From the NCBI GenBank assembly GCA_934098505.1, contig CAKOOR010000001.1:1-64000 (forward strand): a DNA stretch of 64,000 nt, in the 5' to 3' direction. Below, one piece after another: positions 1 to 8,937 of the stretch. The DNA is from an uncultured Bacilli bacterium. Its GTDB lineage: Bacteria > Bacillota_I > Bacilli_A > RF39 > UBA660. Within the stretch, counting starts at the first letter, position 1, and each line of letters starts with the position of its first letter. The notes below the pieces were generated by a model. That model was not told the origin of the DNA and did no database searches. It saw only the letters and a program-made list of their open reading frames with translations. The position numbers and the translations under genes are program-made.

Positions 1-1406
1 AGTCTATGAATCATATCTCTTTTAGCTTCTCTTGATAACAAATCATAAAGAAAAGCAAATCCAATATTTTTAATATTAGTAAAAAATAAAGTGTTATTTT
101 TCTCAGTACAATCTAATTTTTTAACAAGTTCTATTGTATATTCTTTAGAATTATTATCTGGATCAAGTCTTACTTTCTTTTGATTTAGTTTATCAATTTC
201 CTTTTTGATAACATCATTTTTATGATTGATTGTTTCGACATCTAAATTAGAACTTAAATATAAATCTACTAATCTTTTTTCCTGTAATTTTAATTTTTCG
301 ATTGCTTTTTCTATATCTTTTACATCATCACTTTTGGTAGAATTACAAGTTATAATTTCATTATCCATAGAAAGCATAAATAGTGTTAATTCTTCTAATA
401 CTTGTTTTAATTTTGTTTCTATTTTTTCAGTATTATAATGAAGTCCAAATCCACTACAATTATGATTTTTACATCTTAAATGGTAATAAACTTTTTGCTT
501 TCCGTTAGGATATTTAAAAGATTCTGATGATGACATTATCTCACCACAAATAGGGCATTTTACTAAACCAGAAAACAAATGAATATATTCTCCATAGTTA
601 GAATGTTTGTTTTTTACTAAAACATTTCTAGTAGCATTCCATGTTACTTCATCAATAATTGGTTCACAATAATTTTCAACTCTTAAAATATCTTGTGGCT
701 TTCTTTTATATTTTCCATATTCAAAAATACCAATATAAATAGAATTAGTAAGTATTTTATAAACTCTATCCGCTTTCCATTTTCCTTGCTTTAAATAGGC
801 ATTATTATCTTTCATAATATTAGCAATACCTCTTGTAGAATTACCTTGTTTGCATAATTCGAATATTTCTTTTACAACTTCAGCCTCAATAGGTTCTACT
901 TCTAAATGACCAGTTTCTTTATTTCTAATATAGCCATAAGGTGCTTTGCTAGGGTGAATACGTTCTAATGCCATTTCTTCCATAGCACGTTTAGTTCTTG
1001 CTCCAATTTCTTTTCTTTCTCTTTGACCAAATACTAAATTCATTCCAAAAATCATTTCACCATTAGCAGTAGATACATCATAAGGTTCGAGTATTAGTTC
1101 TATTTTTACATCATGTTCCTCACAATAATTAAGTAGCCAAAAACCATCATAATTATTACGAGTAAGTCTATCAACTTTAATTGCAACTAATTTATCAATC
1201 TTTTTAGATTTAATATCTTTTAGTAATCTTTGCATTTCAGGTCTCATCAAATCTTTTCCAGAATGTCCGGCATCATTGTAAACATCAACAATATCATATT
1301 CATTCTTTTCACAATATTCTTTAATCATTCTAAGTTGTGAATCAATAGAATAACCATTATCTCTTTGGTCATCAGTAGATACTCTTACATAAATACCACA
1401 TCTCAT
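1..1406 (-). CDS. Large serine recombinase (partial, C-terminus beyond window)
   Basis: The minus strand reads open from an ATG at 1406 to the window edge, 468 codons visible. The start has a strong AAAGGAGG site. The N-terminus has the resolvase catalytic signature IYVRVSTDDQ (Arg8, nucleophile Ser10), then AGHSGKDLMRPEMQ and VDRLTRN, a Recombinase domain (PYGYIRN), and a zinc-ribbon pair (CPICG ... CKNHNC) before a coiled-coil region. This is the build of large serine integrases of phages and integrative elements, which join attP and attB. It implies a mobile element to the left of the window whose end lies in or near 1407-1980. The last residues are not visible. Confidence 0.93.
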   Translation of the reverse strand, partial: MRCGIYVRVSTDDQRDNGYSIDSQLRMIKEYCEKNEYDIVDVYNDAGHSGKDLMRPEMQRLLKDIKSKKIDKLVAIKVDRLTRNNYDGFWLLNYCEEHDVKIELILEPYDVSTANGEMIFGMNLVFGQRERKEIGARTKRAMEEMALERIHPSKAPYGYIRNKETGHLEVEPIEAEVVKEIFELCKQGNSTRGIANIMKDNNAYLKQGKWKADRVYKILTNSIYIGIFEYGKYKRKPQDILRVENYCEPIIDEVTWNATRNVLVKNKHSNYGEYIHLFSGLVKCPICGEIMSSSESFKYPNGKQKVYYHLRCKNHNCSGFGLHYNTEKIETKLKQVLEELTLFMLSMDNEIITCNSTKSDDVKDIEKAIEKLKLQEKRLVDLYLSSNLDVETINHKNDVIKKEIDKLNQKKVRLDPDNNSKEYTIELVKKLDCTEKNNTLFFTNIKNIGFAFLYDLLSREAKRDMIHR

Positions 1407-1453
1407 AGTTTTCCTCCTTTCATTAAATTTCGAGAAATATTAAAATACTTCTC

Positions 1454-1584
1454 ATATGTTTCCTCACTCAAACACTAAATATCAGACACTAAATTGAAAA
1501 TTTTTAATATTTCTTATTAATTTTCTCAATTAGAGTGAGTTTTACGAAGTTAAATTTAATATATTTCTCTATATGTTTCCTCAC
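1454..1584. repeat. Direct repeat ATATGTTTCCTCAC, two copies, between recombinase and small gene
   Basis: The 14-mer ATATGTTTCCTCAC occurs at 1454-1467 and 1571-1584, and ACACTAAAT occurs twice in between (about 1473-1496). No gene fits 1407-1610. Repeats directly upstream of a serine recombinase gene could be repressor operators or part of an attachment site. The sequence alone does not decide. Confidence 0.5.
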
Positions 1585-1610
1585 AAATAAGCAAAATGTA
1601 TAGTCTAAAA

Positions 1611-1889
1611 TTAAAACTTTTTTAAAAATTGTGTAATTTCTTTAATATTGTACTTTTGATTATGTTCTTTAATATAAAATGGCTTATTTGATATTTCATT
1701 AACTTTGTATTCAAGTATTGTAAGAGTAGTAGGATATGTAATTTGGTATTCAGTAGGTATTATTACTTGTAGATTGGTGTGCAATATAGTTTTTATTTGT
1801 CCTAATTTAACCTTGTATTTAAAGTCTTTTAAGATGTCGGTTAAATCTTTATTAGGTTTTAGTTTTTCAATTACTTTAAATTCAAGCAT
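1611..1889 (-). CDS. Small hypothetical protein of the left mobile element
   Basis: This encodes 92 residues, starting at an ATG preceded by AAAGGAGGAC at good spacing, so it is very likely translated. It is basic, with a beta-rich middle (YKVKLGQIKTILHTNLQVII), no membrane segment and no motif I recognise. It is co-oriented with and upstream of the serine recombinase, separated by the repeat-bearing gap. It could be a small control or accessory protein of that element. Function unknown. Confidence 0.6.
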   Translation of the reverse strand: MLEFKVIEKLKPNKDLTDILKDFKYKVKLGQIKTILHTNLQVIIPTEYQITYPTTLTILEYKVNEISNKPFYIKEHNQKYNIKEITQFLKKF

Positions 1890-1944
1890 GAAAAAAGTCC
1901 TCCTTTCTAGAAAGAGAACTTTTAAAGTTTTATATAAAAATAAA

Positions 1945-1972
1945 AACTTACGAACTTTTAAGTTCGTAAGTT
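1945..1972 (-). terminator. Rho-independent terminator after tRNA-Gly
   Basis: A perfect 13-bp inverted repeat (AACTTACGAACTT / AAGTTCGTAAGTT, 2-nt loop) is followed on the minus strand by TTTTTATTTTT. It lies 10 nt past the tRNA 3' end. Confidence 0.8.
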
Positions 1973-1981
1973 GATTTCAAA

Positions 1982-2056
1982 TGGAGCAAGTGAGGAGAAT
2001 CGAACTCCCGTCTCAACCTTGGCAAGGTCGCATTCTAGCCGTTGAACCACACCTGC
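1982..2056 (-). tRNA. tRNA-Gly (GCC)
   Basis: A cloverleaf with acceptor GCAGGTG/CACTTGC, T-loop GTTCGATTC and anticodon GCC in the loop TTGCCAA. The CCA is encoded. It stands alone with its own terminator. The serine-recombinase element lies immediately downstream, so this tRNA marks the chromosome/element boundary region, though large serine recombinases do not usually use tRNA genes. Confidence 0.95.
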
Positions 2057-2176
2057 ATATTTAGTTGTTTTCTCTTCAACTGACTATTTAATGATATCAA
2101 AAAAACTATACAATTTCAAGTAAAAAGTTGAAATTTATGCTATAATATTTTTATATTAGAAAAATAGGTGATATTT

Positions 2177-2839
2177 ATGTTAAAAAGTATGAAGAAAAGT
2201 GATATTTTTAAGATGTTTTTTGCTCTTATTTCTTTGTTTTTAATATTTGGAATAGTATTTTATTTTTATGGAACATTACAAAGAAAAGAAGAACCAGTAA
2301 ATGTTAGCAAAGTAGAAAATAATATTCCTGATTATGAGTATTATATAAATGATAATGCCTCTACATATTATAAAGATGAATTTGCTAAATTAAAAGAAAT
2401 TTTAGAAGCTGATGAAATAGATGATAATGCTTATATAACACAGTTAGCTAAGGTGTTTGTAATAGATTTGTTATCATTAAATAACAAAATTAATAAATAT
2501 GAAGTAACTAGTTCACAATACTTTAATGCAACTAAAAAAGATATGTTTATAAATAAGGTCGTTGATAATTTTTACGATTATATTGAAGATAATGCCTATA
2601 ATGATCGTGAGCAATTATTACCAGAAGTAAGTGAAGTTATAATGAATGAACTTAAAACGACAACTTATAAAATGAAAGAAGAAAGTATTCCAGCTTATGA
2701 AATAAGTGCTGATGTTACTTATGTTAGTGATTTAGGATATGATAAGAAAGTTGATATTATTTTAACGAAGGAAGATAATAAATATAGTGTAGTTGCTTAT
2801 AATCCAATAAGTGAAGAAAGGACTAATACTAAAAGATAG
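2177..2839 (+). CDS. Membrane-anchored extracytoplasmic hypothetical protein
   Basis: An open frame of 220 residues from the ATG at 2177, which has AGGTGAT at proper spacing; an in-frame GTG nine bases earlier sits inside that ribosome site. One N-terminal membrane segment (FFALISLFLIFGIVFYFYG, about residues 12-30) is followed by an acidic soluble domain with a helical first half and a beta-like end (YEISADVTYVSD), suggesting a type II membrane protein facing the wall. An extended -10 (TGCTATAAT, 2141-2146) lies upstream. No family recognised. It sits beside LCP cell-wall genes, so an envelope role is likely but inferred. Confidence 0.7.
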   Translation: MLKSMKKSDIFKMFFALISLFLIFGIVFYFYGTLQRKEEPVNVSKVENNIPDYEYYINDNASTYYKDEFAKLKEILEADEIDDNAYITQLAKVFVIDLLSLNNKINKYEVTSSQYFNATKKDMFINKVVDNFYDYIEDNAYNDREQLLPEVSEVIMNELKTTTYKMKEESIPAYEISADVTYVSDLGYDKKVDIILTKEDNKYSVVAYNPISEERTNTKR

Positions 2840-2840
2840 G

Positions 2841-2868
2841 GAAGAAATTAAAAGAATTTCTTCTTTTT
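2841..2868 (+). terminator. Rho-independent terminator
   Basis: GAAGAAATT, 5-nt loop, AATTTCTTC, then TTTTT, directly after the stop codon of the preceding gene. It faces the oppositely transcribed LCP gene. Confidence 0.8.
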
Positions 2869-2913
2869 AAATACTAAAATTTTAAAAAATATAACAAAAA
2901 AAGAGAAGTATTA

Positions 2914-4842
2914 TTACTCCTCATTATCAATGACTGTATCATTTTCATTACGAACAGGTGTTTCTTCAGAATTATTTGAATTATCAATATTAGTTGCTCT
3001 TTTGTTTATATAGACTGTTAAATTAGTACCAGTACCAATAACCGAATTAATATGAATTGATTGATCTGCTACGATACCATCCCCATATAAATAATTGAAA
3101 TGCTCATCGCCTTCATAAACTTCTACTTTAGTTAAATTAATACCATTACTAACTGCCCAACTACTAGCATATTCAGCAGTAGAACCAATTAAACTAGGCA
3201 TTGTTGCCACTGATTTATTGCCATATAATTTTTTACCATAGAATTTCAAAGTATAATCTTCGTTGTAATCAATACTAAATGTTTTATTAGGAACTTTTTC
3301 TAATAATTCCAGATTAGTTTTCATCATCTTTTTAATATCTTCTAAGGAATCTTTATAATAACCTAAAGCTGAAGTAGTAGAGTATCCTAAATAGACAGGA
3401 AGACTATATGTTTCTAAAGTTGTTTTATAAATAGAAAATTTAACTTCATTACCATTGATTGTATTAACTAAAACTGATTTACCAACATCATACAAAGATA
3501 AAATTTGGTCAGTAGTCATATTAGTATCCATATTTTTTTGAACAGCGTTTAAGATGTTTTTAAAATCATCAAAACTACGTAAAGTTTTAGCTTTTTCAAC
3601 GATTGCTTCGACCACATCTTGTTGGTGTCTGATGCGGTCAAGATCTGAGCCAATATATTGGTGACGGTTACGAGCATACGCTAGGGCTTGTTCACCATTT
3701 AAAGTTTGTAGCCCAGGATCCATACAGACTATTTTATCGCCAAATTCACGGTTAGAGTTTTGTTCACAAACTTTCCCACCATAGTTAACGCCGGCATTAT
3801 ACCAACTCCATGGTTCTTCAACATTAACGGTAATACCGTCTAGGGCTTCGACTAAATCAACAACCCCTTTAAAATTCATTTTGACATAGTAATCAATGTC
3901 AATATCTGTAAGTTGTTTCATGGTATTAATAACACAACTAGTACCATAAGCAGCAGAAGAATTTATTTTCGCTAGAGCATTATTACGACAACTAATTGGT
4001 ACATAAAGATCTCTTGGTACACTAAACATTGAAGCTGATAAAGTTTTTGGATTAAAAGTTATCATCATTAAAGTATCGCCATTAAAAGCCCCGTTAGCAT
4101 TTAGCCCATTAGCCTCACTATCAACGCCCATAACTAGGACGGTAAAAGGTTCTGTTAACTTTTTATTAGTATAACTAATGTTATCTTGATTTTTCATTTC
4201 CTTACTATACTGTAAAACTACTTTCGTATCATCTTTAATATTTTGATATTTTTCTTCCGAAGCAAAAAGAATAGTATAATTACTCGAAACAAAACAAGCA
4301 TCAATCTTACCATTATATAAATCATCTAACATGATATAAAAATCATCATATTGATATAGTTTATTAGGAAGATTATCTTTATTAATTAATTCTTTAGCTA
4401 AAACATTACCTTCAATATTAGTAGTATCACTTATAATACCAATTTTACTATCACTACTAAATTCAGTATCTTTCATACTAATAAGATAAGTAGTATAGTT
4501 AATTGTATCTTTACTAATGCTATCAATTTCTTTATAAATAGTATCTATATAATAACCTGCTACAAAGAAAATACCATTAAATAATAAAGTGAAAATAATC
4601 ATAATAATAAAACTAGAATATTTTTTGTTTAAGACATAGACTAGTCCCATTACTAACCATACTAAGAACCATATTCCAAAAAGAATTATTAAAATCATTC
4701 TTACTAAAGTTTCAATACCGGTTAATACAGCTATATTTTTTATAAAGATTACATAACCGATTATATAAGTTATTAAAGTTACTATAAGAATTGTTAAGTA
4801 AACTTTGTTACTTCTTTTAAGTTTATCGATAAATTTATTCAT
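2914..4842 (-). CDS. LCP family protein (LytR-CpsA-Psr) with C-terminal PASTA-like tail
   Basis: 642 residues. Three N-terminal membrane segments (about 15-35, 43-70, 78-98), then an extracytoplasmic accessory region, then an LCP domain with GVDSEANGLN, GDTLMMITFNP, SVPRDLYVP and DRIRHQQDVV, containing the conserved Arg/Asp residues that bind the polyprenyl pyrophosphate. LCP enzymes move glycopolymers such as wall teichoic acid or capsule from lipid carrier to peptidoglycan. The last ~90 residues (MPSLIGSTAEYASSWA ... GIVADQSIHINSVIGTG) resemble a PASTA repeat, unusual for LCP proteins and suggesting peptidoglycan binding. It is divergent from the second LCP gene across a 227-bp promoter region. 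Confidence 0.9.
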   Translation of the reverse strand: MNKFIDKLKRSNKVYLTILIVTLITYIIGYVIFIKNIAVLTGIETLVRMILIILFGIWFLVWLVMGLVYVLNKKYSSFIIMIIFTLLFNGIFFVAGYYIDTIYKEIDSISKDTINYTTYLISMKDTEFSSDSKIGIISDTTNIEGNVLAKELINKDNLPNKLYQYDDFYIMLDDLYNGKIDACFVSSNYTILFASEEKYQNIKDDTKVVLQYSKEMKNQDNISYTNKKLTEPFTVLVMGVDSEANGLNANGAFNGDTLMMITFNPKTLSASMFSVPRDLYVPISCRNNALAKINSSAAYGTSCVINTMKQLTDIDIDYYVKMNFKGVVDLVEALDGITVNVEEPWSWYNAGVNYGGKVCEQNSNREFGDKIVCMDPGLQTLNGEQALAYARNRHQYIGSDLDRIRHQQDVVEAIVEKAKTLRSFDDFKNILNAVQKNMDTNMTTDQILSLYDVGKSVLVNTINGNEVKFSIYKTTLETYSLPVYLGYSTTSALGYYKDSLEDIKKMMKTNLELLEKVPNKTFSIDYNEDYTLKFYGKKLYGNKSVATMPSLIGSTAEYASSWAVSNGINLTKVEVYEGDEHFNYLYGDGIVADQSIHINSVIGTGTNLTVYINKRATNIDNSNNSEETPVRNENDTVIDNEE

Positions 4843-5020
4843 AAGAAAGCTCCTTATTTTCTATTTTATTATATACTAATTAAATCGATTTAACAATATT
4901 TTCTTTATGTAAATATATATAGCTAAGGATAATAAAAAAGGTTTAGTGTAATAATATTTAAAAAAGAAAAATAAGCTTAATAATTGTAGTCAATAAGATG
5001 TCAAATTAGATTAATAGAAA

Positions 5021-5049
5021 TTGGTATCTATTCTTAAATATGTTATAAT
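5021..5049 (+). promoter_or_regulatory. Sigma-A type promoter of the second LCP gene
   Basis: TTGGTA (5021-5026), 17-nt spacer, TATAAT (5044-5049) with an upstream TG extension, 20 nt before the start codon. A matching TTGGTA-N17-TATAAT occurs before the dus gene. Confidence 0.75.
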
Positions 5050-5069
5050 CTTAAGCAGGTGAGCAAGTT

Positions 5070-6467
5070 ATGAAAAAGAAGAAAAAAAAGTTTTACCATT
5101 ATTTTAATATTTTATTGTTATTAATAGGGATTATTTTTTTAATTTTATTATATTTTACTAATGTTTTAAATTTAGTTTATTTGGGGATAATTACTGGAGT
5201 TTTATTTATCTTAACGATGTTTATAATTGGTAATATTAATCATAAAAGATTATGGGCTTTATTTTTGGGAATTGTTTTATTTATTATTGAATTTATTGGT
5301 TGTATTTATTTAAATAAAACGAATAGTTTCTTAGATAAGATTCATACTAAGACGGAAATTGAAGCTTATAAAGTCGTGGTTTTAAATAGTTTGGAGAAGA
5401 CGGTTGATGATTTAAAAGAAATTGGTATCTTAAAAAATACTGATGAAGGTTATACTAAGGCGGTCATGCAGATTAAAGAAAAAATTGCTAAAACAGTAAC
5501 TTTTGATGATGTATCAAGTTTAACTTCGGCTTTGTTAATGGGAAAAATTCAGGCTATTTTAATTGACAATGCAACTGATACCGTGTTAAGAGAAAATGAT
5601 CCGGGTTATGCAAGTAGTACGAAGAGTATTTATGATTATGAAATTACTGTTAAGACTAATGTGGCTGAAAAAAATATTGATATAACTAAAAATACTTTTA
5701 GTGTTTATATAAGTGGTGTTGATACTTATAATAAAATTGCTACGAAGACAAGAAGTGATGTAAATATTGTATTAACAGTAAATCCGGTAACGAAAAAGAT
5801 TGTAATGGTGCATATTCCTAGAGATTATTATGTAACACTTTATGGAAAAAAGGGCAAAGATAAGTTAACTCATGCATCCCTTTATGGAATTGATACAGCG
5901 ATGAAAACGGTCGAAAATTTTACGGGTGTCAAGATTGATTATTATGTAAGACTTAATTTTACTTCTTTAATAAAAATTGTTGATTTACTGGGAGGCATTG
6001 ATGTTAATAGTAAATATGCTTTTGAAACAGGAATTTATGATTCGACAATGACGAAAACTTATAAATTTAAAAAAGGAATGAATCATTTAGATGGGGATGC
6101 CGCTTTATCATTTGTTAGAGAAAGACACTCATTTACGGATGGGGATATAACAAGAGGTGAAAACCAAATGCTAGTTTTAGAAGCTTTGATAAAGAAGGCA
6201 ATGAGTCCGAAAATTATAACTAGTTATACTAAATTTTTGGATGTTTTAGATGATGCGATGATTACAAATATGAGTAAGAAAGAAATTACTGATTTTATAA
6301 AAAAAGAAATAAGTAAGCCTTCTAGTTATGATATTGAATCCGTAAGCTTAAAGGGGACATCAGCCATGGATTATACTTTTTCTTATCCAATGAGTAAATT
6401 GTATGTCATGGTACCAGATGAAGAATTGTTAAAAAATTATCAAGAAAAGGTAAGTGCTTTATATTAA
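5070..6467 (+). CDS. LCP family protein (LytR-CpsA-Psr)
   Basis: 465 residues. Start ATG has AGGTGAG upstream. Three N-terminal membrane helices (about 10-30, 33-55, 60-82) precede an external LCP domain: GVDTYNKIATKTRSDVN, MVHIPRDYYV, LGGIDV, and FVRERHSFTDGDITRGENQ carrying the conserved Arg residues. The expected role is phosphotransfer of a lipid-linked glycopolymer to peptidoglycan. It is a shorter paralogue of the LCP at 2914-4842 and lacks the PASTA-like tail. Two LCP genes back to back suggest two acceptor or donor specificities, which is inference. Confidence 0.92.
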   Translation: MKKKKKKFYHYFNILLLLIGIIFLILLYFTNVLNLVYLGIITGVLFILTMFIIGNINHKRLWALFLGIVLFIIEFIGCIYLNKTNSFLDKIHTKTEIEAYKVVVLNSLEKTVDDLKEIGILKNTDEGYTKAVMQIKEKIAKTVTFDDVSSLTSALLMGKIQAILIDNATDTVLRENDPGYASSTKSIYDYEITVKTNVAEKNIDITKNTFSVYISGVDTYNKIATKTRSDVNIVLTVNPVTKKIVMVHIPRDYYVTLYGKKGKDKLTHASLYGIDTAMKTVENFTGVKIDYYVRLNFTSLIKIVDLLGGIDVNSKYAFETGIYDSTMTKTYKFKKGMNHLDGDAALSFVRERHSFTDGDITRGENQMLVLEALIKKAMSPKIITSYTKFLDVLDDAMITNMSKKEITDFIKKEISKPSSYDIESVSLKGTSAMDYTFSYPMSKLYVMVPDEELLKNYQEKVSALY

Positions 6468-6535
6468 TATTTAAGCATTTATCTTTTTTCTTTTAAAGTT
6501 TTTTGCTATAATTTGATTAGAATGGAAGAGATGAT

Positions 6536-6922
6536 ATGAAAAATAACAAAAATAAATTTTTAGCTAAATTACAAAAAGAAAGAAATAAAAAATTGGTTAT
6601 TCGTTATAGTGTAGCGGTTTTATCTTTTATAGTCGTAGTAGTTTTAGTGTTATTTTGGACACGTTCCGATTTTTCTGTTAAAGATGAAAAAGAAGTCATG
6701 CGCACAACGGTTGGCAACTTTACCTATGAACCAATTAAAAAGATTGCTTATATAAATGATGAATATGTAAGTGGTGGATTTCCCGTTAAAGATAGTAGCT
6801 TAACTTTAAAAAGTGTTAGTTGTACGAATGGGGCGACTGCTACTTTTGATGTTGATAGTTGGGAACTTAAGGTTACCAATGATGTTGCGAAGACGAAATG
6901 TAGTGTGTATTTTACAAAGTAA
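6536..6922 (+). CDS. Short membrane-anchored paralogue of the DGR target's N-terminal module
   Basis: 128 residues. A basic N-terminus, one membrane helix (about 24-43) and a ~75-residue external module with RTTVGNF, INDEYVSGG, CTNGAT and KCSVYF. The DGR target at 10460 has the same layout (KTTVGNF, IDNEYS, CDNGAT, KCNVYF), with both cysteines conserved and likely to form a disulfide. Here the protein ends right after that module, so it is a stand-alone copy without the variable lectin-like domain. Extended -10 at 6507-6512. Function unknown; it might pair with or anchor the larger protein. Confidence 0.75.
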   Translation: MKNNKNKFLAKLQKERNKKLVIRYSVAVLSFIVVVVLVLFWTRSDFSVKDEKEVMRTTVGNFTYEPIKKIAYINDEYVSGGFPVKDSSLTLKSVSCTNGATATFDVDSWELKVTNDVAKTKCSVYFTK

Positions 6923-6948
6923 AAAGATAGTCGTTTGGGACTATCTTT
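6923..6948. terminator. Bidirectional terminator between convergent genes
   Basis: AAAGATAGTC / GACTATCTTT, 10-bp stem with a 6-nt loop, A-rich on the left and T-rich on the right. The gltX stop codon lies inside the hairpin. Confidence 0.75.
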
Positions 6949-8578
6949 CTTCATAGAATTTATTAATTCTTTTAATTAATTCATCTTTGCCAAGATATTT
7001 AATTAAATAATAAATGTTTGGTGATTGATTTTTCTTACAAATAATGATACGAAGTAGGGCGCAGAAGTCAGCTACCATACCATTAAATTTATCTGGTTCG
7101 GCTTTATAGGCTTTTTTATCGGCTGAATAATTATTATTTACAGCAAATTCCTTTAAATTGTTAAACCAATCTTCTTGAGTATCGGTATCATTATAAACAT
7201 TATTAATATAATCTAAGACAATATCTTTATTACATACTTTACACTCGGCATAAGGGTTAGTATCTTTATAAAATAACTCATTAAACATATAACTAAATTC
7301 AATTTTAACGTCGCTTAAAGCTGCTATATCTTTACGAGGTCTTTCGATATCTCTTTCAATATTAAAGACATTAAGAGCATATTCTTTATTATTAACTAAA
7401 ATATTATAGAATTCTTCATCATATTCTTTGGTATATTTTAACGTCATATCATATAGTTCATAATTTTTTAAGTGACTAAAATATATTTTAGAAATACTTT
7501 GTAATTTTTCCATATCAAATAAAGTACCACCGATAGGCATTTTGCTAAATTCAAATTTGAAATCATCAATACCTTTGTCAGGATTAGCATTATACCATTC
7601 TTCAAAGTCATAGTTTTCAATAGTAGCTAAATATAATCTAATAACCTCAGTTGGAATGCCTAACTTTTGATAGAAACTAATAGCGGCTTCTTTATCTTTT
7701 CGTTTACTTAATTTGCGAACAGTTGTACCTTCTTTAATAGTAATAGGGGCAATATGAGCATAAATTGGTTCTTTAAACCCTAATAATTTAAATAGTTCAT
7801 GATGTTTAGGATAACTTGCTACCCATTCATCACCACGAGTAACATGGGTTGTATGCATTAAATGATCATCAACAACATGAGCAAAGTGGTAAGTAGGAAG
7901 ACCATCACTTTTAATAATAACATCATCAATATCATTTTCGGGCATCTCAATATCGCCTTTAATGGCATCATGTAAAATAATTTTGTTTTCAAAATCGCCT
8001 TGACTACGGAAACGAATAATATATTTATCCCCCTTGTCTAAATGTTTTCTAATTTCTTCCATCGTTAGATCACGACATTTAGCATATTTTTTATAATAAC
8101 CTAAACGTAATTTTTTATGCTCTTGATAACTTCTAATTTCTTCTAAATGTTCAGCTGTACAGAAACATGGGTAAGCAAGACCTTCTTCGATTAATTTCTT
8201 AGCGTAGGCTTGATAAATATCTTTTCTTTCGGATTGTAGGTAAGGACCATATTCGCCCCCAAAACCTTGGCCTTCATCAAAAGTAATTCCTAGACTTTTA
8301 AAATCGTTAATAATACCTTGAACGCCATTTTCTACAGTTCTTTTACCATCAGTGTCCTCAATTCTTAGATAACATATACCGTTAGTTTGTTTAGCAAGTT
8401 GAATGGCCATAAATGATGTTGCTAAACTTCCCAAGTGAACAAACCCAGTAGGAGAAGGGGCAAAACGAGTAACACAAGCGCCCTCACTTAGATTTCTTTC
8501 AGGATATTTTTCTTCATAATATTTATAATCATGTAAGACATTTGGCAGTAAAATGTCTGCTAATTCTTTATTTGTCAT
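6941..8578 (-). CDS. gltX: Glutamate--tRNA ligase
   Basis: 545 residues, close to the usual length of the bacterial enzyme. Class I aminoacyl-tRNA synthetase with the HIGH-type motif FAPSPTGFVHLGS near residue 40, the substrate region RIEDTDGKRTVENG, the DDHLMHTTHVTRGDEW segment and the KMSKS-type motif KLSKRKDK near residue 290. It charges tRNA-Glu with glutamate. In many Bacillota the enzyme also misacylates tRNA-Gln, which GatCAB then corrects. The next gene upstream is tRNA-Gln, but no GatCAB gene is in view, so discrimination cannot be judged. Confidence 0.95.
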   Translation of the reverse strand: MTNKELADILLPNVLHDYKYYEEKYPERNLSEGACVTRFAPSPTGFVHLGSLATSFMAIQLAKQTNGICYLRIEDTDGKRTVENGVQGIINDFKSLGITFDEGQGFGGEYGPYLQSERKDIYQAYAKKLIEEGLAYPCFCTAEHLEEIRSYQEHKKLRLGYYKKYAKCRDLTMEEIRKHLDKGDKYIIRFRSQGDFENKIILHDAIKGDIEMPENDIDDVIIKSDGLPTYHFAHVVDDHLMHTTHVTRGDEWVASYPKHHELFKLLGFKEPIYAHIAPITIKEGTTVRKLSKRKDKEAAISFYQKLGIPTEVIRLYLATIENYDFEEWYNANPDKGIDDFKFEFSKMPIGGTLFDMEKLQSISKIYFSHLKNYELYDMTLKYTKEYDEEFYNILVNNKEYALNVFNIERDIERPRKDIAALSDVKIEFSYMFNELFYKDTNPYAECKVCNKDIVLDYINNVYNDTDTQEDWFNNLKEFAVNNNYSADKKAYKAEPDKFNGMVADFCALLRIIICKKNQSPNIYYLIKYLGKDELIKRINKFYEER

Positions 8579-8730
8579 AATATTCCTCTTTTCTTTGTCT
8601 ATTATAATATAGTTTTCTTTATTTTCAAAGAGTTTTTAGTCTTTTAAAAAGAGCCATTATAAGTTTTTTTAAATTTTATAAACTTACTAATATAAATCAA
8701 GTATTTTGTTAAATTTTAACTCATAATAAA

Positions 8731-8749
8731 AAGACCATTTAAGGGTCTT
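8731..8749 (-). terminator. Terminator after tRNA-Gln
   Basis: AAGACC / GGTCTT with a 7-nt loop, followed on the minus strand by TTTTTATTA, 12 nt downstream of the tRNA. Confidence 0.65.
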
Positions 8750-8761
8750 AATAAACAAAAT

Positions 8762-8837
8762 TGGCTGCCTAGGTAGGGCTCGAACCCACGAAATGTCAGA
8801 GTCAGAATCTGATGCCTTACCACTTGGCTACTAGGCA
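8762..8837 (-). tRNA. tRNA-Gln (CTG)
   Basis: Acceptor TGCCTAG/CTAGGCA, D-arm GCCAAGTGGTAAGGC, anticodon stem TCAGA/TCTGA around loop TTCTGAC (anticodon CTG), T-loop GGTTCGAGCCC, discriminator G and encoded CCA. 76 nt. CTG reads only CAG, so a TTG-anticodon tRNA-Gln should exist elsewhere. Confidence 0.93.
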
Positions 8838-8937
8838 ATGCCTATAAACATTTTAGCGCAAAATTGCGTACTTGCCAATAGGAATATTGCTAAATTAGTA
8901 TAATTATTTTATACTTAATTTAGAAAGGTTGGTTTAT

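Noticed and set aside
226..438. 70-codon plus-strand frame at the left end
   Set aside because: Lies opposite the serine recombinase coding sequence, which has clear catalytic motifs.
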